A stretch of DNA of 64,000 nt from Pochonia chlamydosporia 170 (Eukaryota; Ascomycota; Sordariomycetes; Hypocreales; Clavicipitaceae). The position numbers and the translations under genes were made by a program. Within the stretch, counting starts at the first letter, position 1, and each line of letters opens with the position of its first letter. Positions 45,582 to 58,800 of this stretch are shown one piece after another. The stretch lies in the NCBI RefSeq assembly GCF_001653235.2, contig NW_019154044.1:434001-498000 (forward strand), read 5' to 3'. The notes under the pieces were generated by a model, which was not told where the DNA came from, did no database searches, and saw only the letters and a list, made by a program, of their open reading frames with translations.

Positions 45582-46774
45582 GGTGGAGAGCGGCTTTGGG
45601 CTTGTTTGGCGTGGATGTGGATGTGGATGGTGTGGATGGATGGCGCTACCCTTGTCTGGTCGTTGGTGGTGGAGCTGGCGCTGGGAGCTGTGGGTTGTTT
45701 GATGGCTGGTGATGTGTGATGTGGGAGAGAGAGAGAGACTGAGTGGTGACGACGATGAGCAAGGCTGTGGCCTGTGCGGTGTTCATCGGCATCAAGTAGA
45801 TTGACTTTGAGTTTGTGAACGACAATGGCAAATTAAAATATGGATGGATAATCCCTTTAATATATCACTGTGATATTTGTTTGTTTATTATTCTTAACGT
45901 GTTATTAACATGATGCGGCCAGGTTGAGGCCTGACCAGCTGGTCACAGACTCGGGTCGGCTGCATGAATGGTCAAAAACAATACACTGAGGATAAACAAT
46001 AAAAAGTATTATAGCAGTAAAACAACTAAACTACAACAGCAAGGTTTAAATTCACTCTAATCCTTAACATAGTCTTGAAATTACACCAAAAATTTAGGGA
46101 CCTTGTCGACAGATACCGGCTGGGTACTCATCCATCAACCAAGTCATCCATCAACCAAGTCATCGTTCTGCCAGGTCAATAACTCTTCGTTCTAGATTTC
46201 ATCAAATACACACAGCTTCTCCCATCCCTTGCCACTCGAGCCTGTGATGCACACTTTTGCATATAGAAATAAAAATGTAAAAAAAGAACAAAAACATACA
46301 ACACCAGGTATTCGCTGGTCGTCACCGACCCAACTACTAATCCGGCGCTCGCATGGTTATCGCTCGGAGATCGGACGGGATCCAGATTTGTCATGCGGCT
46401 GTGGTCGTATGTGTCAACTAGTGACAGTAAATCAAATTTTATTCTTGCATTCATGGGAACGGATTCCCTAGATCCCGGCAGGGCGGTGGACTTTTCAACG
46501 GTTATGTAGTTCCCACCACTTAACTGCCGTCACAGAGTCAGAATGAGTTAAGTTCCAGGAACCTTCTTTTCTTGGTCGCAAAGAGCTCTTTTGTTCACTT
46601 TAGGCTAGCTCACATAGCTACCTCCAAAGAACCTCTTTGTAGCCTTGCCCCAACAAATTATTCCACATTTGCAAAATGGTAGCACTAGTTATAAAATCCT
46701 GATATAGATTTGGAAATGAGCCCTCCAACCTCCTAGGGGCAAAAGCGTACCAAGTCTACATTGAATGCTTTCAA
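45582..46774. other. Intergenic with one short dispersed-repeat piece
   Basis: Upstream of the coiled-coil gene the sequence has GGATGT repeats (about 45,610-45,640) and a GA tract (45,725-45,740). A 38-bp piece at 46,376-46,413 (GATCCAGATTTGTCATGCGG...) matches the 3' end of the repeats at 54,757 and 61,566. No gene seen. Confidence 0.5.
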
Positions 46775-48776
46775 TCAGTTGTTTTCAGGCTCCGCGATGC
46801 CAAGTTTTCGAAAAAAGTATGGCTCAGCACCGCGTTCCCAAACCCAAGTTAGGCCAATTACGTTCTCATTCCTCACAAATGTCAAAATACCGACCAAGTA
46901 ATAGTCCCAGTCAAGCCATCCACCTTTCAACCAGGCATCCTGGGACTTGGGCCAGAAGCCATATTGATCTTTCGCAAAGTACTCCAATGGCTGTACCATA
47001 TCTGATCTATGATTAAAGCATAGTTGTAATCCATCTCCATTTGGGGCATTTTGAATAACAAGAGTAGTACCCAGGCCACGATACTCACCCACATAGTCGA
47101 GTGCATCTCCCTCGGGTTGGGAAGTGTCCCTGTGTTCCTCAAGGTCCGACATGATGCTTTCAAAATCATGTTCCCTTGATGCCACCTCCCGTCTAACCAT
47201 GGCCAGTATATCAACCTTTGGCTCCAGGTCAAACAACTCTTGAATCAAGAGGGACGCACAGAAATCCGCTGCGTCGCCACAGTTAGTCCCATTGCTAAAG
47301 GCGATGACGGAGCTGCGGGACTCAGGGAATATGTTGACTGAGCATGTCCCACAGAAGCCCACGCCAGTTGACTTGTACAAAATTCGGTTTCCAGAATTTC
47401 TTCCCAAAATGCTCCCATCCCGAGCCGATTGATGCTCTTTACGCGTTGCATTGTCTGCCAACGTCATATTCCACGAACCCCAGGAGACCATGCAGCTCGG
47501 CATAATGACGCGCATCCATCCAAGATGGTATCGAGCCACATGGCCAATTGGGTCATTGTGAGGCCTAGTCCAATAGCAGCCATTAAGTATAGCCGGAACT
47601 TGCTTTAAAGGATTATACTTAATCCCGGAAAGTACCTCAAAATTTGTTGATCGACTATGTTCTTCTTGTTGCATGCCGGATATCCTGGCACCGTCTGTGT
47701 CCGCCTTGGGCGCGAACGCATCCATGACTGCAGCACAGAAAATAAGCATATCCATAACTGTGCTTCGAATACCAACCATGGCTAGAACTGGAGTGTTGTT
47801 TTCATTTGTCCACTCGTGCTCTAGCTTCTCCCATGAGCCATCTTGCATTTGAGCGTAAGATTGGGCTAAATTGTCGGTATCCTCAATCTGAGCCGCAGTA
47901 ACGGCTGTACTGTTCATGCCGAGTGGCATTAGAATACGGCCCCGAACAAATTGAGCAAAGGATTCGCCAGAGATCTTCTCAATCACGAGAGCAACCAAGG
48001 CGTATCCCACATTGCTATACACCCATGAATCGTAGAGCGTCTCGCCATTACGCTCGGTTGGCGTGCTATTTAGCACGTCCATGAAGTCATCCTGGGGGGT
48101 TATCACCTTGCCACCTGGTCCCAGAAGGCTAACCACGGGGTTATCAAGTCCTCCTGAATGCCGTAAGATGTCGTTAAAGGTGGCAGTGTTGCTTATGCTA
48201 ACCTTACCGCTTGGCTTGAAGTCTGGCAAGTGCTGGCCAATAGTGTCCGCCCAACACAGACTCCCTTGGTCAACAAGAATTCCCAAAGCAGCAGATACCA
48301 AGGTCTTGGATACGGAGCAGAGTGTGTACATGAGTTGCGCCTCTGGGCGAGGAATAGACGGGCCATTTGGGACGGCAATATTTTGCTCAAAAACGACTTT
48401 GCCCTCGTGAAGAACCCCAACGCTGACTGAAGCTACCTTGCAAAGAGATATAATATCCTTCAGTTTGTCGGGAGACTTTTGAAGTCGTTCGTTGAGCTTC
48501 TTCTCACTTTAGTACACTTGTATCTTCGCTTCGACGGCTGGCCGAGGGGGGGAGGTTGTCGTTGAAGCAACCAAAATTGCTCACATACCAGGGAGCGAGG
48601 CTCTACTGCCTCTGGTTGTTTGCTTTGGTCTGTACCGGCGGACTGACGGTCAAATCGTTGCTAGAGACACAGATTAGGGCAATTGGTCTGACGGACTGGC
48701 TCACAAAACGTACCCTTGATACCAATGACCATAGCCAGCTGGTCCAGCTAACTTGCTTCTTCTTCTCAGACGCCAT
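46775..48776 (-). CDS. Beta-lactamase-fold serine hydrolase
   Basis: The main exon 48,502-46,775 carries the domain. Two short 5' exons (48,776-48,714 and 48,660-48,589) join in phase through GT-AG introns to give 620 aa; this 5' part is less certain. The class C beta-lactamase/DD-peptidase signature is visible: SVSK (Ser108 nucleophile, Lys111) in YTLCSVSKTLVSAALG, and Y207-S-N in VYSNVGYALV. Fungal members act as esterases, amidases or acyltransferases on small molecules (LovD-type enzymes share the fold); antibiotic cleavage is not implied. No signal peptide is visible, so it is probably cytosolic. A C-terminal beta-rich extension (about 150 residues) is usual in the fungal subgroup. No partner genes suggest a pathway. 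Confidence 0.8.
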
Positions 48777-49461
48777 GGCATGATGGAATTCCGTTCCGCA
48801 CTAAACCAGTCAACTTTCCAGAGTTTCCAATGATTTTAAAGGAAGACGGAGCGCGTAGGAAGGAGGGTTAATGGGGTTGACCACGTGTCTTCTTTTCAAA
48901 TGCCAGCCAGCAATTTTAAAACAACATGTACCATGTCTCGCTCCGCGTTACTGCTTGGACGAGCATTGTCAAACCTTAAGAATCCATGGTTACGTCGCAC
49001 CGAGCAGGACAAAGTGATGCGTCGGTAGAAGAGAAGCCCAGGTTGAATCAGAACCAAATAATGACATTGCATTTCTGGAGGATTTCTGACTTGTAGCTTA
49101 CGGTCGGGCTAGGAATTGAAATGGACTGCCTCACTTTGTCGCCCATGCCGGTCAGATGGATCAGCCCCAACCAGACATATTCAGGCTGGAGTTAATCCAT
49201 GTCGGTTAATAGAGCGCCACATGCAAGCATGGCATCGCTGACGGCCCGTCCCCTCTTTACGCTTTGCCCTGTCTCCGTTATCCGCATTGGTGGCTTCTAG
49301 TCTGTGTATTGTATCAAATGGTGTACAGAGTGCGCAGTACATGCACGGAGGATGATACCCTCATTGCCCTGCCCAATCGATCAAGGCTGTCAGGTGTAAC
49401 CCAACGTTGTAAGGATCATGTGCGAGGTGCGGCATCAGACTGATGTCACTCTTCCTCCTAT
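48777..49461. other. Intergenic, no gene seen
   Basis: Normal composition with short frames only. Contains the hydrolase promoter. Confidence 0.5.
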
Positions 49462-49776
49462 TCACCGACACGTGTCTCCAACCCCGAGTCTCGTACTTAG
49501 GCTTGCTTCACGAGCCTTGCATTTCGCCCCAAGCTGCACCCAACTTTGGAATGTTGTGCATCGACCGTGACCTGCCTTGACATGTCTATGAAGCGGCTCA
49601 ACTGTCTGGTACTCCATGTCAGTCATCGACAGCCTTAAAACAAGACCGTCGCCCCAAACTACAATATACGTGGCAGCCTTAGGTTTCCCTCCTCCAAAAA
49701 ACGGCAGATTTAGCTGCCTTATGAAACCTAAAACTTCACCAAAGGTTTCTTTCAATTTCTGCTGCTGCAAAGCCAT
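49462..49776 (-). CDS. Small hypothetical protein
   Basis: A 104-codon frame begins ATGGCTTTGCAGCAGCAG. The first 55 residues look coding (a helix LKETFGEVLGFIRQLNLPFF, then a beta-like ATYIVVWGDGLVLRLSM); the rest is basic and Cys-containing and may be read-through past an intron. No family recognised. Confidence 0.3.
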   Translation of the reverse strand: MALQQQKLKETFGEVLGFIRQLNLPFFGGGKPKAATYIVVWGDGLVLRLSMTDMEYQTVEPLHRHVKAGHGRCTTFQSWVQLGAKCKAREASLSTRLGVGDTCR

Positions 49777-49904
49777 CACGTCTTCTCGCAGCTAAGCTTC
49801 AAACGCCGTGGTTTGTTTGATCCTGCAACCTCTTCCACACCAACATGGTCAACTCATGACTTCACAGCAACTTATCTATCAATTCACACTCGCATCTGAT
49901 TCCC

Positions 49905-50036
49905 ATGGATAACTTGTACGGTTACCCGAACGACAGCAGCACCGGCGGTGGAGGCAAAGGAGGAGGCGGGGGGACCGGTGGTGATGCTGGTGGTACAGGA
50001 GGACAAGGGGGTTCAGGAGGCACTCGGAGAAAATAG
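49905..50036 (+). CDS. Possible 43-aa Gly-rich small protein
   Basis: ATG at 49,905 follows a pyrimidine-rich leader ending CATCTGATTCCC. The frame begins M-D-N-L-Y-G-Y-P-N-D-S-S, then alternates Gly with Thr, Lys, Asp and Gln, and stops at TAG 50,034-50,036. It might be a complete small protein, a terminal exon or a chance frame in a G-rich stretch. Confidence 0.25.
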   Translation: MDNLYGYPNDSSTGGGGKGGGGGTGGDAGGTGGQGGSGGTRRK

Positions 50037-50930
50037 TGGTAGTGATGGCAGTGATGAAGGAGGAGAGAAATAGGGCTGAAGGAGGCCTTGAGGCCAGTAG
50101 CACCGGGGCTGCTGATCGTGTACGAATTGTGGACTAAAGAGTCTGGTATTTTGGCAAGATGAATACTGCTGATAGGAAGAAGATAGACCAGCTGTTTGAT
50201 GCACAGCTGGACGGTATCTTGGTGAAATACATGGAGATAAATTTGTCAAAAAAGATACATGATGACTGGGATTTAGATCCTAATAGTACATAAATACCGC
50301 TATAAGACCAGAAGGGCAGCTATGGGGGGGCTCAAGTGCTGTTTTTTATACAATAGACACAACTAAAATGACGGCCTAGTTCGTTTATACGCATATGCAG
50401 CGTTTCAGCTGTGCGATGCACTTTCAACCGAAGGTGGTTGACCTACATCCATCAAGCATTATGGATAACAAATCGAAGATGCAGCCACCACTCCACTAGA
50501 AATCTAAGCCTACCTTGTGACATCTCACACCACGTATTCAGGTGATTACCAGATGCGAGCTTCCAAAGGCAGAGTTGCAACAGAGCTCTGTTCTAGTGAA
50601 ACTTTTGCCCACCCTGTGTCAGCGTGTTTGGTGTTACCGAACAACAGTCCCTGTCGCTACGCCAGATCCAACACCGGATTGCGCAGTCCATGGCCAGCCC
50701 CCCTGAATTGTAACAATTAACCTAACAAGGCGACTGGTTTGGGCATCCATATTTCGATAACTTGAGTGGTCTTTTAGAGAGAAGTGTATGAGGAACATTA
50801 TCAGAGTAGACTGCAGCTTGAGGCAAGTATCTCGCTTCCTATCCCAAGCGTCAAGAACTCTGCCATTGAATTTTACCAATACATATTACACTTCCCCCTC
50901 CCTTGAAACATCAAAACGTAACCAAGAAAC
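50037..50930. other. Intergenic upstream of NLR1
   Basis: About 0.9 kb with no coding signal. It ends in a CT- and A-rich leader directly before the NLR1 start. Confidence 0.5.
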
Positions 50931-53900
50931 ATGTCTGACAGTATGAGCACAGCGTGGAACAAGGCTCTGCAAAAGTATTTGCAAGAGGTAGGACATCTAC
51001 AGGTCAAATCCCTAGGCAGTATCGATTCCCTCGTAGACGAAGTAACGCGGCTACAAGATCATTATTGTGGCAGCAGGTATTCATTGTACTTCAACAGACT
51101 GCGGCCATTTCTCGATTGGATTTACAACTTTCACCACTTTGTTCGAGCAATCCTTCAAATCACCCCAACGGGATTTGACCTCTTCTGGGGTGTGCTCTTG
51201 CTAGCTCTTGAGGTAAGTCGTAGTCTAACGAGCATCTCAATGTACAAAGAGGTTGTTAATATTCCGGAAAACTCTTAGACTGCCTCACGCTATGCTCAAA
51301 ACTTGGAGTGTCTAGTTCTTACTCTCGAAAATATATACAACACACTACCTCGTTTCAAGGCATATTCCTGTAACCTGCCCACTCGAGACAGGGATACTTG
51401 GGAAGTCATATTAATCAACTACTTTGTTGAATTGATTAGTTTCTGCCAAGATTCTGCTGAGTTTTTTAGGAGAAGAATTTCAAGTAGTAGAATGCTGTTC
51501 TTCTTGATGCAGCTAAAGGACTTGACTTGGCTAATTCGTATCGTGCAGGGAATATCCTACGGACCCGATCTTTCAATATTAAAACTAAACAACGACTTCA
51601 ACGACTCCGAGACTTGACTTACTCTATTGATCAACAGGCTCGTTTGTCTGGAGAGTTAGAGCTGATTGCCAAAGTCGACAACTACCACGGAGAACTAATA
51701 ACTTTGCTGGCACCCGGTGCTATGTTCGTTGGCAACCTTCCGTTCAATAATCTGCCTGTAAGGCAAAATCCTGCATTCGTGGGACGAGGATCGGAGCTTG
51801 ATCTCCTTCAGTCAACTCTCTTGCCTGACAAATCGCCAGTGCAATTACCCTGCGCGTGCCTATATGGGCTGGCGGGTGTTGGGAAGTCACAGTTGGCACT
51901 TCAATTTGCATATAAGCATATTGATGTATTCGATGCGATCCTATGGATCTCCGCCGAGTCCGAAATCAAACTACGGGGATCTCTTGGTGAAATTGCCAAT
52001 GGTCTTGGGCTGGTGGAGGGGCCATTCGAAAACATTCAGGATACAAAGGAAGCCGTAATGCGCTGGCTTCATCTCCACCCCAGAAGTGTGTATATTACCC
52101 AAGCACCTTAGTTCGACTTAACCTCTCGGGAGCTAATAGCCGAAAACAGGTTCACGCCGGCACGCAATTAAGTGGCTCCTAATATTTGACAACGCTGAAG
52201 ACGTATCTCTCGTGAACTCCTTTTGGCCGAGAGCAGGAAAAGGCTCCATTATTATCACCTGCAAGAGTCCTGAAATTGCGAAACAATTTTCCCACAATAA
52301 AGTAGGAAGAATTCAGATAAAGCCGTTTTCGGCCCAAGTCGCTTCCAACTTTCTACTATCGCTAATCGATAAAGACCACTCCGCAACTGAGGAAGAATTA
52401 CAACTAGCCCTTGATATATCAACTTCGGTTGGCTATCATCCCTTGGCTCTAGATATGGTTGGCTGCTATATTAGGCGATGTGGATATTCGCTGGTTAGAT
52501 TTCTAGAGCAGCATCCTAGCTTTGAGACGGATCTTCTGTTCCGCGACAACCTGACAGTTTGGTCGGCAAATATTTACCAGAGATTTGTTGATAATGCCTT
52601 ACATCTGGGACTAGGGTCGGCTGTCTATAGCTGTGCCTTGGACCCATCCTCAGAGTGTCTTTTGCAGATGATGGCTTTCTTGGATGTGGACGGTATCCCG
52701 GTGGAATTCTTCACACAAAACTCAAAGGAAGCCATGTCAGTCTCTCCAGCTTGCTTGTTCGTCCTCCGTTTGTGCTTTACTCATCCCATGTACAGGCTCA
52801 TGGATGGCCCTGACGCTCAAGATGAGCTTCCAGATCTAGACAAAATACTAGAAAACCCTTTTCGGGACCCAGGAGTGTATGTCTGCCTGGCTATGTATTC
52901 CAAAGACACATTGAACTAACGATTGACTAGTTTAGATAAATGTCTGCAAAGCCTACTTGATCTGGCACTAATTACGATCGATGAGCATAGATACAGGGTG
53001 CAGAGTCATTGCCTTATCCTTATGGCAGTCCGGTCCTCCATGGCTCCGGAGAGGATTTCCTTCATCCTAAGCCGTATAGTTTTCTTCTTAAACAGCTCAT
53101 TCCCCGAACAGCAGGCAGGGAAACCGCTATATAACAAATGGTCAGCATGTAAAGAGCTAGCTACAAATGTTGTCTCTCTTCGCAACTGGTACAAAACCTA
53201 CCAAGATACACTTCCTCCTCCAATTATGTTATGTGAGGTCATGTGCCGCTGTGCTTGGTATGGCTCTCACCAACCTAACGTCAAATACCTACCGACTAAT
53301 CGCTTTGTCTTTCAACGTATAGGTATTTTCTAGAACAAGGAGCATCAGAAACGGTGCTCGAATTGTCTGACGACGCTATTCACATGTGCGAGAATGCCCT
53401 AAAACGCAACCAACATGCGGGATACTCCAAGTGGTTTGTTAAAGATATGATTAGTCATCATGTCAACACAAAAGCTACCATCGACCGGGAACTACCTTCC
53501 ATAGATCATGGTCTCCGCCTCTCGCAACAAGTTTGCAGAATACGAAGACAAAACAAGAGGACGGGTTCACAGGATGACGAAATGTGGATTGCTGCCGCAG
53601 ATGGAAACCTCGCCGTCTCCTTGATTGCTACCGGCAAACCAGAGGAAGCATTAGTGGTTCTATTGTCTTTGTTGGAAAGGGAAGATATGAGAGCAAATGA
53701 GGATATATACTTATCCAATACCTGTCTCTGCTACCTTATCTTGGACCGACTAGACGACGCATGGAAATATGGAAAGCGTGCCGCGGAGTCTACTAGACTT
53801 AGAAGAGGCGACAATAACGCTCAGACTGCTCTGTATGCTAGGTTTCACGGGACAAATTTATTGCACTAATTGCTAACATCTCATAGGATCGACTACTATA

Positions 53901-54370
53901 AAGGCATGATACACAAGAGGGGAGGGGAGGTTGGAGAAGCCGTGGCAGACTTGGAACGCAGCCTTCGAACTAGGGAGCAGCTTATGCCCAGGCACCTGCA
54001 TACAGCATTGACGCTACACCAACTGGGTGTCCTTGAACAAGCAAGAGGGAATACAGAACCAGCTTTGTAGGTTTAATGACGGCCACAGGTCTAGTTATCA
54101 AGTCGAACGGGCTTTGCTAACCGGGCTTATACCAGAGATCTATTCATCGATTCCTTCGACATACTATCAAAGTGCGAATGCAATCCAGGTACGGTTTGTC
54201 GAACACTGCTAGCTATTTCGCAGCTGTATAGTAAGCTAAACGACATCGAAAATGCGAGCAAGTACTATAATATTGCGGAGGAGTATCGCATACGAATTAA
54301 CGGCGTAGATACGAGAGGATTCGACGATCCCTCAGACTACGACATGTTTGTTACCATCGCTTTTCGATAG
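50931..54370 (+). CDS. NLR1: STAND protein, DUF7708-like N-terminus, NB-ARC, TPR
   Basis: Eight exons join in phase with no stop: 50,931-51,212, 51,279-51,483, 51,549-52,085, 52,150-52,876, 52,931-53,257, 53,323-53,841, 53,887-54,066 and 54,136-54,370. Introns are 45-69 nt and the protein is 1003 aa. Residues 20-190 (RLRPFLDWIYNF...FDLFWGVLLLALE...ENIYNTLPRF) resemble the DUF7708-type N-terminal domain of fungal STAND proteins. Residues about 230-520 are NB-ARC: P-loop GLAGVGKSQLAL (about 268) and Walker B WLLIFDNAED (about 349). From about 760, helical pairs (PEEALVVLLSLLERE, DDAWKYGKRAAEST, GEAVADLERSLRTREQL, ALTLHQLGVLEQARGN) are TPRs. NLRs of this kind act in self/non-self recognition and cell-death signalling in fungi. 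The gene looks fully intact, unlike NLR2 next to it. Confidence 0.88.
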
Positions 54371-54756
54371 TACCAAATGACTGTTCTTGCTCCAGGGACC
54401 GGATAGATGGTTGTAGCCACCAATCAGGGACCTGCATATATTTAATGTTGTTATTAGTTGTTTGCTTTGCTACGAATGTTAACCCCAAGTCTAACTCAAG
54501 GCAGCTTTATAAGGCGCACGATAATATTGCTGTGCACAGGAGTGCTGCATACAGTAAGCTATTGGCCAAGATGAAAAGTCTGACCTGTGCAGGTAATCAG
54601 GGTTACGTACAGCAATAGTTGGATAACATTGATCTCTCTTGGCTTTCTTGCCCGCTGGAGGTCGGTTACCAGTGGGTACAGGTACAGGGAATTCCGAAAC
54701 TTTTGGTATGGTAAACCCATCAATATAAAATATTTCGGAATTACTGGGAGCTCACA
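54371..54756. other. Intergenic after NLR1
   Basis: NLR1 3' UTR region; nothing else seen before the dispersed repeat starts. Confidence 0.5.
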
Positions 54757-54943
54757 CCAACGTAGAATACGGCGGCTAACCGTAATCCTCCCGTACTTTA
54801 CTATCTCCTGGTTCCCAATCCTCCAAAAAAAATACACCATATTCTCTATTTGCAGAGGCATACTTCTCTATATTTGGAGGCATTAAAACCCCAGAGAAGA
54901 GCTTAATGGGATCCAGATTTTTCATGCGGCTGTGGTCGTATGT
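54757..54943 (+). repeat. ~190-bp dispersed repeat, copy 1
   Basis: From CACCAACGTAGAATACGGCG to GGCTGTGGTCGTATGT it matches 61,566-61,757 in the same orientation, including GAGGCATACTTCTCTA and CCAGAGAAGAGCTTAAT. It has no coding potential. It may be a small non-autonomous element or a decayed LTR. Confidence 0.75.
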
Positions 54944-55148
54944 GGTAGGTCGGAGGCCGGAATGAAGTTATAAGCCCACCACTAGCTAGGCCGAGAAACC
55001 GCAAAAGAGAAGCAAAAAACACCAACACATGCTCCGTACAAATACCCAGATATTGCGTCGTTATTACCAACTAAAGCGACTTTGGTAGGACATGCCATAG
55101 AAAACGGGATTAAAGCACTTCCGGCTCCTGTCGCAGCCCCAAAAGAGC

Positions 55149-55762
55149 TTGCAGTATTTAGGCGACAGTCTCACCTTGCCTTCTCCTCCCATGACTCCCA
55201 AGACTGCTGGATTGGGTAGCTCTGTAGAGCAATGTGAGGCTTGTGAAGAAGTTGTTTCTGCCTATAAAAAATCTCAGGCATTCAGTTCATCAAAATTCCG
55301 GGGCGCACCGAATCCCAAGCTGCACGAACTGGCATTCCCACCTTACGATAAGGATTATGACACTCAAACACGCCAATTCGCTACGGCATGGCACAGACAG
55401 TATCAACTGCAAGTGGTGAGGACAAGATACACCCAGCTACAGATACTTGAAGCTATTAAAGTGAAATTATTCTTAAGTTCCCGGTCAGAGCCCGGACAGC
55501 TCAAATGATATCTCTCTATAACTGGGTGGAAGCCGCCTCCAATTTCTATCAGTTGTCTTGTACCACCAGTTATACAGCTTGTTGCTTGAAGGCAGTAACC
55601 ACATTATCACATTACCTACCATCATCATGGTTGACAAATCTCGAAAGCCGTAAACGCTCAGAAAAATCGCAACTGTCTAGATTTCCTACAGTTAAAGGCT
55701 TCAATGACTCTACAGGTGGCTTGCTTTATGAATTATCTAGGGTGCACAGGTACCGGCGGTGA
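55149..55762 (+). pseudogene. Hypothetical frames, possibly one broken gene
   Basis: A 119-codon frame (55,149-55,508; SPPMTPKTAGLGSSVEQCE...NPKLHELAFPPYDKD) is followed by an 85-codon frame (55,505-55,762; ISLYNWVEAASNFYQL) in a different phase, overlapping at ATGA. Both have coding-like composition, and another open frame lies just upstream (about 55,040-55,220). I recognise no domain. A frameshifted relic or the exons of a small gene are both possible. Confidence 0.3.
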
Positions 55763-55872
55763 ACTGATGCAACTATGAGTTTAAGTTATATGTACGGGGA
55801 GCATCTACTGCACATAATAAGGGCGAACTATCTGCGCAATAGAAGTACAACGCGAGACCATCATTATTGAGA

Positions 55873-58800
55873 TCAACTACTTTTTTGTAGCAATGCAATG
55901 ACAGCTCCATGTCCCATTCGACTGGCCCATGATAGCGCTGTTTGATCATCCTTGTCCATGGCGTTGACATCGGCACCAGCTGTGAGTAGCATCTTTACAA
56001 TGATCTCGGACCCTTTCTCGGCAGCCCAGGACAGCACAGTCCGACCACAATGGTCCTTAGCCTCGATATCAACTCCGTCCATTGCAAGGAGAAGCTTGAA
56101 AACAGGTACACGGCCTTCCCCAGCAGCCAACGACAGCGGGCTCCTTCCAGAACTGTCTTTCGACTCAATGTCCACTTTACCCGTCTCGAGTAAAAGCCTA
56201 ACGGCTGACACACCATTCATATCTATTTCACGAGACATGATCAATCTTTTCTTATTCTGTTGCTCAAGTAAATTTAGCTGCATTTGATAAGCTTCATGTG
56301 GACAGGCGGGCTGTAAGGATGTATGTAGCGGGCTCCTCCCAGAGCTATCTTCAGATACGGTATCCTCTTGCCTCTTGACGAGCCATGGCTAAACGTTTCT
56401 TATTCTCTTGCTCAAGTAATATTAGCTGCTTTTGCCAAGGTTGAAGTTCTGCGTCGTCTGGACAAGTTGGCTGTAGGGCTGGATGTGGCAGGGATGGAGA
56501 CCGGGTGTTCTCCTTGGTTTCGCTGCCCAAATGGTGGTTTCTCGTGCCTATTACAGCGTAGGAAAGAGGAGAAGGGCCACTATCGTCTCTCAAATCAGCG
56601 TCAACTCTGCCTATATCAAGCAGGAGCTTGATTTCAGCCTCGCGCCCGTGCTCCGCAGCCCATGACAGCGGCGTTCTGCCATGGTCATCCTCCAAATTGG
56701 CATTAACTTTGCCGGACTCCAGCAGAAGCTTGACGATAGACGTATAGCCCTTAACGACAGCCCAGCATAGAGGGGTCCGGCCACGGTCATCTTTCGAGTC
56801 AACGTCTATTCTCCTTAGTTGGAGCAGCAACCTAGCCACAGGTTCATGTCCATTCTTTGCAGCCAATAACAATGGTGTTCGACCGCTGGTATCCTTTGAG
56901 TCGACTTTTACTATGCCTGTTCCGAGTAGCAATTCGACAATGGATTCGTGGCCCTTCTCAGCCGCCCACGAAAGCAGTATGTTGCCGCTGTTGGCGGCTG
57001 CGTTCTCACCAACGTTGCTGGCCTCGATTAACTGCTCCATAACAGCTTTATGCCCATTCTCGGCGGCCCACCATAGCGGTGTTCGGCCGTCCTTATCTGT
57101 CGACTCAGCATCAATACCGCTTGTCTCGAGCAATAGCTTAACCACCATTCCATGCCCATTCTTCGCAGCCTGCAAAAGCGGTGTCTGACCAATGTTGTCT
57201 TTTGTGTTAATGTCAACTTTACCGGTGTTGAGTAGCAGCTGAGCAACTGTCTCATGCCCGTTCGAGGCAGCCAACGAAAGTGGTGTCCCGCCAAGACATT
57301 CTTTCGAATCAGGATTAACCATGTTCGAGTCAAGTAGGAACTTGACTACTACTTCATGCCCTCTCTTGGTAGCCCAGGACAGCGCCGTCATGCACGCAGA
57401 GCCGTCGAAGGCATCAGGTCTATCCGAAGCAAGTAGATACGATATGATTATTGCCTGATCACATTCCTTAGAGATATGAGATAAGATACCTCTCTGCGGC
57501 GAGAATTGGAAGCCTCGATAAAGACCACAGTGTTTTCCACCGCTCTGGCAATACTTCTCATATAGTTCGTGAAGAGGCGATGTTGGTGGCTCAATTTCCA
57601 CGCGGGCCTTCAAGAATGCTCGCACTGCTGCATCGCTATTCGTGGTTAGTGCCGCAAGCATAGGGGCTCCATAGCGTTCTCCTTCCTCTTTAAAGCAAGA
57701 AAGTTTAGATGGGTGACTCCCAATAAGGTTCGCCAGGTTTTGTTTTGCCATAATATATAAGGTAGAAGCGTTCGTAGTGTGTCGGCCATTGTCATATTGT
57801 TCCAGAAGGTTGTTTAATTTAGTCCAATGAGGAAAGCAAAATGTTTGAAGAAAGGTTATTTGGTTAACGCCCACCCCTTGTGCTACATTAGCATGGTAGA
57901 GAACATTTTGAATAGCGTACTCGAGGAATGGAAACTTCTTTTCAGCTAATTGGCGAAAAACCACAGCTTGTTGTGAAAATGCATTAGAAAGCAGACTGCC
58001 AATCTTTGCATTAGCATCAATGCTTATATAGTTAACACAGCATTGTTTAAGTCTCTCGTGGCTTTGACCCTGGAAGCTTTCTCCCAAATGATGCCAAATC
58101 TGCCGGATGCCATCTTCTTGAAGAAGAAAGTCTTCTACAGACTTATGGATAAATTGTATGGTTGGAACTTGAGACTCAGTGACCATAGCAAGCCCCATAG
58201 AGGAATTTGAAATGAATTGGAGCATGGCGGATGTCGTAACCATATCTAAACTCCAATCGTGGAGAATGTCAGGCTTAAAGCCAGATAGAATAGCGAAGTA
58301 CAGTTGCTCAGGTTTTAACGGCTGTTTCGCAAAGAGGATCCACTGAAAACACAACAACGTTTCATCTTTGCTACTGCAACCCTGTAGCAGAATATCGCGG
58401 AAGAGCTTGCACAAGTCGTTGGGCATATCTCGTACTCTCTGTTGAAGTACATGTACGCGCCCCTTATCAAGCTCCTTATTTAGGATATTTGCTGCTAGAA
58501 CAGCCCACAAGAAGACACCACCTGCTTTATCTTGGAGATCAGCTTGAATCTGCCTCGCAGTTGGACCCTCTTGGATGTTCAACGTGCTCTTCAGATAGGA
58601 CGCGATATCCCGCCTATGTCCTTTCTCCGTTTCAAGAACGAGGATTTTCCCCTTTGTAGTTGTAATTTCAGGGCATTTCCTACTTGAGAAGCACACCCGG
58701 AAGCTAGTACCACCTGAAGTACATTTGTCGCATAATTCCTCAAAATAAGATATCAGGTCCCGAACTTGATGCATGTCATCGCACTCGTCCAAAGCATCTA

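Noticed and set aside
44202..45719. Several plus-strand frames of 105-235 codons
   Set aside because: They are antisense to the Gln-rich coiled-coil gene; Pro/Leu/Arg/Val richness reflects the complement of Gln and Pro codons.
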